A DNA stretch of 64,000 nt from Neorhizobium sp. NCHU2750 (lineage in GTDB: Bacteria > Pseudomonadota > Alphaproteobacteria > Rhizobiales > Rhizobiaceae): positions 2,852,001-2,916,000 of the forward strand of contig NZ_CP030827.1 of the NCBI RefSeq assembly GCF_003597675.1, read 5' to 3'. The translations under genes were made by a program, and so were the position numbers. The stretch's first letter is position 1. Each line of letters starts with the position of its first letter. This document shows, piece by piece, positions 58,694 to 64,000 of this stretch. The notes beneath the pieces were generated by a model. The model was not told the origin of the DNA, searched no databases, and saw only the letters and a list, made by a program, of their open reading frames with translations.

Positions 58694-58864
58694 GTGTCAG
58701 CCCCTGCTCTCATCCGAAAAGAAGACATGCGCCGGGCCGCGGAAGTCGCCAAAGAAACAGGCTGCCGTATCGAGATACGCATCGGTGACGCAGTGTTTGT
58801 CGTCGATCCGACCGCGCCGGCCGCGAAGGAAAGCCCAATTGACTATTCGCGACCCAGCCTGTGA
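58694..58864 (+). CDS. Small integrase-proximal phage protein
   Basis: A 56-aa frame starting at GTG 58694 with GGGGAGAA upstream: IRKEDMRRAAEVAKETG then a strand CRIEIRIGDAVFVVDP. Short proteins of this helix-strand type sit before integrase genes in many Rhizobiales mobile elements and could be excisionase-like or regulatory. The 60-aa protein at 21153-21335 has the same plan. Confidence 0.7.
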   Translation: MSAPALIRKEDMRRAAEVAKETGCRIEIRIGDAVFVVDPTAPAAKESPIDYSRPSL

Positions 58865-58874
58865 AGAATCAGGG

Positions 58875-59963
58875 ATGCCCAGAAAGCTCCCTCTTCACGT
58901 TCACAAGCAACTGACCCGCCATAAAAAGTGGGTCTTTTATTTTCGCATCGGGAAGGGAAAGCGCACTCGCCTGCCGAACCCGGCCGATCCGCTTTTCAAA
59001 GCTGCTTACATGGCAGCGCTGACCGGAAACCCGATCGAGGCCCCGAAGGTTTACGAGGGAACGCTGGGCTGGCTCTGGGACCGATACACCAGCGAGAGCG
59101 CCAAGTGGGCCGGTTACAGCCCGGCAACACAGAAGCAGCAGCGCCTGATCATGGCAAAGGTGCTCGAGAAGAACTCTCGCCACGCGCTCAACGCTTTCAC
59201 GAATGATGTCATCCAAGAGGGTGTGGACAAGCGTCACGAGACGCCAGCGCTCGCCGGCAACTTCCTGAAGGTCATGAGGGGAATGTTCGGCTGGGCGCGG
59301 CGGATGCGTATTGTGCCGGTCGACCCGACGATCGACATCGTTCTGCCGACATACCGGACTGACGGCCACCCGCCTTGGACGGTAGACGACGTGCGCGCTT
59401 TTCGCACTAGGCATGCCGTAGGCACCGCCGAGCGGCTGGCGATGGAATTGATGCTGCTGGCCGGTCTCCGCCGTGCCGACGTCTCCGTGGTCGGAAGGCA
59501 GCACATTCAGGGGCGCTTGCTGTCGATCGATACCGACAAGACCGGTGCCAGGGTGACGATCGAGCTTCCCGACGATCTTCTCGACTTGATCAACGCGACC
59601 CCGCGGAAAGGCCTTCACCTCGTAGAGACGAGCCACGGCAAGCCGTTTACCCGCGCCGGTTTCGGCAACTGGTTCAGGGATAGATGCGATGAGGCTGGCG
59701 TGAAGAAGTCGTCCCACGGCCTCCGCAAGCTGTCGGCCACACTAGCGGCAGAAGGCGGCGCTGGCAGTCACCAGCTCATGGCTCAGTATGGCTGGACGAA
59801 GATCTCGACCGCCGAAATCTACACCAAGGGCGTGGACCGTAAGAAGCTCGGGATCGAGACAAGCCGCATCGTCGCGGACCAGATCGGGAACATAGAAATC
59901 CCTCACCCTAATTCAGGTGAGGGAATTAAAACGAAAAACACAGCAAAAACAAAGGCAAAATGA
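58875..59963 (+). CDS. Tyrosine recombinase/phage integrase
   Basis: A 362-aa integrase from ATG 58875 (MPRKLPLHVHKQLTRHKKWVF). An N-terminal arm-binding part (YFRIGKGKRTRLP) and SAM-like core-binding domain precede the catalytic domain: Arg in LLAGLRRADV, Lys near DTDKTGARV, HGLRK, Trp in YGWTKIS (in place of His) and the nucleophile Tyr in AEIYTKG. It ends 10 bp before attR. The 3' coding end holds an 8-bp dyad (CCCTCACC/GGTGAGGG, 59900-59923). Confidence 0.94.
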   Translation: MPRKLPLHVHKQLTRHKKWVFYFRIGKGKRTRLPNPADPLFKAAYMAALTGNPIEAPKVYEGTLGWLWDRYTSESAKWAGYSPATQKQQRLIMAKVLEKNSRHALNAFTNDVIQEGVDKRHETPALAGNFLKVMRGMFGWARRMRIVPVDPTIDIVLPTYRTDGHPPWTVDDVRAFRTRHAVGTAERLAMELMLLAGLRRADVSVVGRQHIQGRLLSIDTDKTGARVTIELPDDLLDLINATPRKGLHLVETSHGKPFTRAGFGNWFRDRCDEAGVKKSSHGLRKLSATLAAEGGAGSHQLMAQYGWTKISTAEIYTKGVDRKKLGIETSRIVADQIGNIEIPHPNSGEGIKTKNTAKTKAK

Positions 59964-59973
59964 TTAATTCGCC

Positions 59974-59992
59974 TCCCTGTCACGCCCACCAT
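59974..59992 (+). repeat. attR core (19-bp direct repeat)
   Basis: Second copy of the tRNA-Val 3' end sequence, identical over 19 bp to 20983-21001. Outside the repeat the flanks differ, which sets the core limits. Confidence 0.93.
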
Positions 59993-60015
59993 CCTTCCCC
60001 TTCGGGGGATGAAGA

Positions 60016-60036
60016 AGCCCCATCAGGGGCTTTTTT
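60016..60036 (+). terminator. Original host terminator of tRNA-Val, displaced by the prophage
   Basis: AGCCCC-ATCA-GGGGCT with a run of six T and more, 24 nt after attR. In an uninfected chromosome it would follow tRNA-Val directly; it now faces the end of the pilus locus. Confidence 0.82.
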
Positions 60037-60051
60037 CTTTTCAAGATCAAG

Positions 60052-60999
60052 CTAGTAGGTCACCGTCACGGCAACTGTGTCGGAATAGGTTCCAGGCGAT
60101 GGCGTCACTTGGGCCGGCACCCGCCCATAGACCGAGAGGTTTTGCGCGATGCCGGTTCCGGTTCCGCCCACCGTCGCCCCGACGGCACTTCCCCAGGCCG
60201 TCGTGCGGCCGACATTCTGGTAGAGGCCATAGGTGATGTACTCGCTGCCATTGGTCATCCGCCTCGCTGTCGGCGCGTGGTTTCCCACGCCGCCATCCAG
60301 CCCCACCGAATAGGCCAGTCCGAACGTGCAGTTCACCGACAGTTGAGACGTCGCATCGGTGACGGTGCCCAGAACCCCACGACTGCCGAAATTGAGGTTC
60401 TGCGCCGAGACCGTGCAACTGCGCAGCACGAAGGCACTCGCCGTGAAGGTCGGATTGACCGGATTGCCGGTGACTGCGGAGCAGGCGGGCGGCGTGACCA
60501 GATAGGATGCCACATTGAACCGCGCCTGTGCGCCGGAAAAAGCCGAGGTATAAGTGCCTCCGAGCGTGGTCTGCTGACTGCCGAGGATCTTGGCATAGAT
60601 CGTCTTGTTGATCGCTACACTGGTCAGCGGCAGCAAGGTGATATCGAGCGTGCCCGCCGTGCCGAGGGTTGTGTTGTCCGTATGCCCCCAGGGCACGGTC
60701 CGCGCGGCATCTTGATAAAGCTGGTATCGGAGTTGATTGGAGCCGTTGATCATCAGCCTGTTCCCGCCGGACGACCCGCCGCTGCCAGCATTGATGTTGA
60801 AACAGATACGAGCGCCGAGACTGATCGACGACGTGTTCGTGCAGGTGCCCTGGATCGTCGCAGAGCCGTTGATCTCGGCACCGGAGAGCAGATTGACATT
60901 GCCGAACGCGACATCCGAGACCGTATAGGTGCAGGATTGCCCCATGGCCGGAAAAGCGGCAGCGATGGCGATGAAGATCGCGGTGAGCAAAGCCTTCAT
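60052..60999 (-). CDS. Spore coat protein U domain protein, Csu-type pilus tip candidate (CsuE-like)
   Basis: A 315-aa secreted protein with signal peptide (MKALLTAIFIAIAAAFPAMG). Two spore-coat-U (SCPU) domains in tandem: residues ~22-160 (CTYTVSDVAFGNVNLLSG ... QLYQDAARTVPWG) and ~175-315 (SCTVSAQNLNFGSRG ... GLYQNVGRTTAWG ... VTVTY), each with Cys pairs. Two-domain members form the tip adhesin of Csu pili. Start overlaps the usher stop (ATGA). Confidence 0.85.
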   Translation of the reverse strand: MKALLTAIFIAIAAAFPAMGQSCTYTVSDVAFGNVNLLSGAEINGSATIQGTCTNTSSISLGARICFNINAGSGGSSGGNRLMINGSNQLRYQLYQDAARTVPWGHTDNTTLGTAGTLDITLLPLTSVAINKTIYAKILGSQQTTLGGTYTSAFSGAQARFNVASYLVTPPACSAVTGNPVNPTFTASAFVLRSCTVSAQNLNFGSRGVLGTVTDATSQLSVNCTFGLAYSVGLDGGVGNHAPTARRMTNGSEYITYGLYQNVGRTTAWGSAVGATVGGTGTGIAQNLSVYGRVPAQVTPSPGTYSDTVAVTVTY

Positions 61000-63443
61000 T
61001 GGATCCTCTTGCAGATGACTTCCGGCAAGGTCGCGACCGCGCCTTCCTGCTTCGGAATGTCGATTTCGGCCGTGCATGTCCCCTCGGTCGGCTGCTGCAC
61101 CGAGAGTTTCAGATGCCCGCTCTGGCCGGTAATATAGGCCTGCCCGTCATAGCCGATGACGAATGTCTGGTCGGTGCCCTCGAGCGAGATCACCGATCCG
61201 GTTTCGACGAACACGTCGTCCTCGGTGCGAAGCGTCGCCAGTGCCGCGGCGACATCGGATGCAACGTCGAAACGCACCACCACGCCGCCGCCCCGCTGCG
61301 GCATGACCTCCTCGCGCGTGCTGTTGATCGCCGAGTTGATCGGCAGGTTGGACGGGTCGATGGACAGATTGTTGGCTTCATAGGAGCGCAGGTCCGGCAC
61401 CAGCAGCCGACCGCGCGCATTGGTCCTGCCGGCCGGACGGTTCTCGAACTGGACATCCACATCGGGGGCACCGGCATCGACAATGGCAAAGGCATCGTCG
61501 ATCCGGTCCGTGACGAAGACGTCTCCGCCCGCCACGACCAGCGACCCTTCGATCTGGCCGCGCGCCTGCACGGTCCTGTCGGTCTGTTCGACATAGCCCT
61601 CGACGCGCCCGCTCGCGCCCTGGCGGGCAATGCTTGCGGCCCGCGATGTCCGCGCCCCCTCGACATCGCTGGCCCGCAGATCCCACTCCGCGCCGCCGCG
61701 TTCGATCTTCTTCGCCACGCTGGAAGAAACAGAAATTCCCTCGTCGTCGCGGGTCATGCCGGTCGAAACGGTGAGGTCGTTGCCGAAACTCCAGGTCAGT
61801 CCCGCAAACAGCCCGATCGCGTCGCTATGGTCGAGATCGGCATAGGCGGTGACGAACATGTTGCCGTTCTCGCCGATCGACCGATTGGCCGTCACCCCGA
61901 CAATACGCGACCGCTCGTCGTCGGCCGAGACGACATGCGTCATGCTGAAATTCAGCGTCGTCTCATCGAATTTCAACGGCACCGAAAGATTGAGCTGGTC
62001 GAGTGCCTTGGGCGGGCCGTTGCGCGATGCGGGAATGCCATGCGCACGATCCGCCGTCACTGACGCAGCATCGTTATAGTCGCCGAACGTCCGCTGGCTG
62101 CTCGCCCGCCAGTGGACATCCCAGAATTCGCCTTCGACGCTGACCGAAGCGAGATAGCCCTGTTCGGCCCCGAACCGGCTTGCCGCGACGGCCGCCGTGC
62201 CGAGACCGAACGAACCCAGCTCCACTGCAGCGCCGAACCCGCCATTGACATAGTCCATCCCGCCTTCCAGATGCCCCTCGAGCGTCAGCCGGTCGGTCAC
62301 CCCGTAGCGGCCGGTCACAAGTCCGATCAGCCGCTCATCGTAGGAAAAGGACGAAGTGCCGTAATTCTGGCGGGCAAAGCCGAGCTCAGCCGAATAGTCG
62401 AAGAAGCCGGTGGAGAGCAGGTCGGCCGAGACATAGAGCGGCGTCTCGGTCACCGTCTCGCGGCCGAGCGCATCGCGCACGACGAGGCGTGCCGTCGCAT
62501 TGCCGGTGATCGCCGGGATGTTGCTCAGCGTAAACGGCCCGGCCGGCAGGTCGTAGGAAGAGCGGCGCGCATCGTCGACATAGAGATCGACAGTCGAAGG
62601 CACGGCAGCGGTTCCGGAAAGCTCCGGCAGCGGCATGGTGATGATGTCGGGTCGCAGGTCGAAATTGCGCTGGATCTGCACCCCGCCGAGCCTGACCGGC
62701 CGGGTCCATCCAAGCGCGCCGGAAATCAGATCGCCTGCTTTGTAGGTCAACATCCGATCGGTATCGGAATAGCTCCAGGATGTATCGAGCCGGACGGTCG
62801 AATAGCGGTCGTTGGCGGACAGCGCGACGATCTGCGATGAGCCGAATACGCCGAGTGGCCCGAACAGGCGCGCATCGAAGGAAGCCGATACGCCCTGCAG
62901 ATCCCAGAGGCTGGAGAGGCCCTCGCCTCCCGTGGAACCGAAGAATGTATAGTTGAGAAGCGCGCCGGGACTCGACGTCGGCTTGAGCCGGGGTTTTTCC
63001 TCCCCGCCATCCGGCGCCGCGCCATCGCCATTCACCTGGGCCGCAACGGAAATCCGCCTTGTCGCAAGCGACTTCGGCTCTGCCGTGAACGTCACCGTCT
63101 GCATGGCTTCGTCGAGAAGGAAGGAAACGCCCGGCAGTCTGCCGATATCGATGCGCCCCTCACCATTTCTCGCCTCCCTGGCGGCGTGGATGCCGCAATT
63201 TTCCAACTGCTCGGCCTCGATCGTCAGCCGGCCGTCCGGCTCCTTCCTGAAAGCCGCGATAAAGCCGCTCGGATTGCCGTTGACGATCACTTCGAGCTGC
63301 AGATCGAGCGCCATGCCGGCCGGCTGCGCTGCTGGATCTGCCGATGCTGCCCGGCCGAACGAAGGGGCTGCGCCGAAGGCCAGCATGGCCGCAAGCGCAA
63401 ACACCAGGCGCCTGTCAGCCTCCCTGGGGTTTCGCCCTTGCAT
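60996..63443 (-). CDS. Fimbrial outer-membrane usher, Csu type (CsuD-like)
   Basis: An 815-aa usher: signal peptide (LVFALAAMLAFGAAPSFGRA), N-terminal periplasmic domain (~45-150), a 24-strand beta-barrel with plug domain (e.g. VDLYVDDARRSSYDLPAGPF in the plug, FDYSAELGFARQNYGTSSFS in the barrel), and C-terminal domains ending with a Cys pair (TCTAEIDIPK ... EVICKRIQ). It secretes and orders pilus subunits delivered by the chaperone. The start MQGRNPREADRR overlaps the chaperone gene by 29 bp. Confidence 0.9.
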   Translation of the reverse strand: MQGRNPREADRRLVFALAAMLAFGAAPSFGRAASADPAAQPAGMALDLQLEVIVNGNPSGFIAAFRKEPDGRLTIEAEQLENCGIHAAREARNGEGRIDIGRLPGVSFLLDEAMQTVTFTAEPKSLATRRISVAAQVNGDGAAPDGGEEKPRLKPTSSPGALLNYTFFGSTGGEGLSSLWDLQGVSASFDARLFGPLGVFGSSQIVALSANDRYSTVRLDTSWSYSDTDRMLTYKAGDLISGALGWTRPVRLGGVQIQRNFDLRPDIITMPLPELSGTAAVPSTVDLYVDDARRSSYDLPAGPFTLSNIPAITGNATARLVVRDALGRETVTETPLYVSADLLSTGFFDYSAELGFARQNYGTSSFSYDERLIGLVTGRYGVTDRLTLEGHLEGGMDYVNGGFGAAVELGSFGLGTAAVAASRFGAEQGYLASVSVEGEFWDVHWRASSQRTFGDYNDAASVTADRAHGIPASRNGPPKALDQLNLSVPLKFDETTLNFSMTHVVSADDERSRIVGVTANRSIGENGNMFVTAYADLDHSDAIGLFAGLTWSFGNDLTVSTGMTRDDEGISVSSSVAKKIERGGAEWDLRASDVEGARTSRAASIARQGASGRVEGYVEQTDRTVQARGQIEGSLVVAGGDVFVTDRIDDAFAIVDAGAPDVDVQFENRPAGRTNARGRLLVPDLRSYEANNLSIDPSNLPINSAINSTREEVMPQRGGGVVVRFDVASDVAAALATLRTEDDVFVETGSVISLEGTDQTFVIGYDGQAYITGQSGHLKLSVQQPTEGTCTAEIDIPKQEGAVATLPEVICKRIQ

Positions 63444-64000
63444 CGAAACTGCCCGCCTCGCTCTCGCCGTGAATGGTGATCGCGCCGCCCTGGCGTCCGC
63501 GTGCCGGCACGATCCATTGCGCCGTCGAGCCGCCCAGCACATAGCCGACCAGTCCGTCGCGCTCGCCGACGGTGCTGCCGCCGCTCTTCAATTCCAGATT
63601 TGCGACCTTGAAACGCTTGGCGCCGCGATTGCGCGCCGTCACCTGATAGCCGCCAGCCACCGGCTGGACGCTCCAGTCGACGACGGCACCGGCAGCACTC
63701 GGATCGGCGAAGAACACCGGGATCGAATGGCGCACCACCATGATCACGGTGATCGCCTGCCGCATCGAAGGCGGCAGCTCGTCGACGACGACCCGGTAGC
63801 TCTCCTCGCCCTTGACCGGCGTCTTCGAGGTCCGGACGATCCGCACCATGTTTTCGCCGCCGGGCTTCAGCTGCGCGATCGGCGGACTGACCGCGACGCC
63901 ATTGGCCGGCTCCAGCACGTCCTTGCCGTCCTTCTGGCTCCATTTGAAGATCCGGACCTGCACATTGATCGGCTTCATCGCATCGTTGAATACCGAAAGC
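63415..64000 (-). CDS. Pilus assembly chaperone, PapD family, Csu type (5' end outside window)
   Basis: The frame is open past the window edge, so the N-terminus (signal peptide and first strand) is missing; 195 residues are visible. LSVFNDAMKPINVQVRIFKW, AVSPPIAQLKPGGENMVRIV and ELPPSMRQAITVIMVVRHSIPVFF are the chaperone G1/F1-type signatures of the CsuC branch. The visible ATG at 63978 is internal. Order chaperone-usher-tip matches csuC-csuD-csuE. Confidence 0.88.
   Translation of the reverse strand, partial: LSVFNDAMKPINVQVRIFKWSQKDGKDVLEPANGVAVSPPIAQLKPGGENMVRIVRTSKTPVKGEESYRVVVDELPPSMRQAITVIMVVRHSIPVFFADPSAAGAVVDWSVQPVAGGYQVTARNRGAKRFKVANLELKSGGSTVGERDGLVGYVLGGSTAQWIVPARGRQGGAITIHGESEAGSFDARAKPQGG

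Noticed and set aside
59900..59923. 8-bp dyad in the 3' end of the integrase gene as a terminator
   Set aside because: No T-run on either strand; could be an integrase arm or chance, so it was only noted under the integrase.

Overview
The window is an alphaproteobacterial chromosome segment, most likely from the Rhizobiaceae (Rhizobium/Agrobacterium/Neorhizobium type). This rests on GC-rich coding sequence, a CpdR cell-cycle regulator, an RpoH-type promoter with a ROSE-like RNA thermometer in front of an Hsp20 gene, a DUF459 SGNH protein and a rhizobial-style prophage. I cannot name the species from sequence alone.

Left host flank (1-20.98 kb): end of a FucP/GluP-type sugar transporter, galU, a lytic transglycosylase, a DUF459 SGNH hydrolase, a DASS carboxylate transporter, glutamate synthase gltBD with a small membrane protein between the subunits, an L-threonine aldolase, a divergent LysR/SBF-transporter pair, hsp20, an alpha/beta hydrolase, hisN, a candidate small RNA rich in anti-Shine-Dalgarno motifs, an N-formylglutamate amidohydrolase, cpdR and tRNA-Val(GAC).

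Prophage (20,983-59,992, about 39 kb): a complete-looking temperate phage sits in the 3' end of tRNA-Val, bounded by a 19-bp direct repeat (attL/attR). Gene content suggests a short-tailed (podovirus-type) virion: large and small terminase, 692-aa portal, acidic scaffold, DUF5309-type coat protein, connector and tail-tube genes, two large internal/ejection proteins, tail fibre, and no tape measure or sheath. From left to right it holds: an accessory block at attL (zinc-binding protein, nuclease-like protein, a Panacea-antitoxin operon with a two-TM partner); membrane proteins and a secreted SGNH hydrolase; a lysis cassette; fibre, tail, head and packaging genes, all leftward; an Acb2/Tad1-like anti-defence gene; a structured leader with intrinsic terminator that looks like a late-gene control point; a small rightward locus of microproteins and RNA hairpins; a leftward early/replication operon (Cro-like protein, DnaB helicase, replication initiator, ClpX zinc-domain mimic, DUF6362-like protein); a CI/S24 immunity switch with three matching operators; a rightward operon (KilA-N, unknown proteins); a divergent Arc-like/RHH pair with three tandem operators; and the integrase next to attR.

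Right host flank (60.05-64 kb): a Csu-type chaperone-usher pilus locus on the minus strand (partial chaperone, usher, spore-coat-U tip protein).

The most interesting candidates for undescribed biology are the Panacea/two-TM gene pair, the structured leader plus microprotein locus at 48.4-49.0 kb, the stand-alone ClpX zinc-binding domain in a phage integrated beside cpdR, and the secreted SGNH hydrolase. All functional statements are inferred from sequence and family knowledge; no searches were run.
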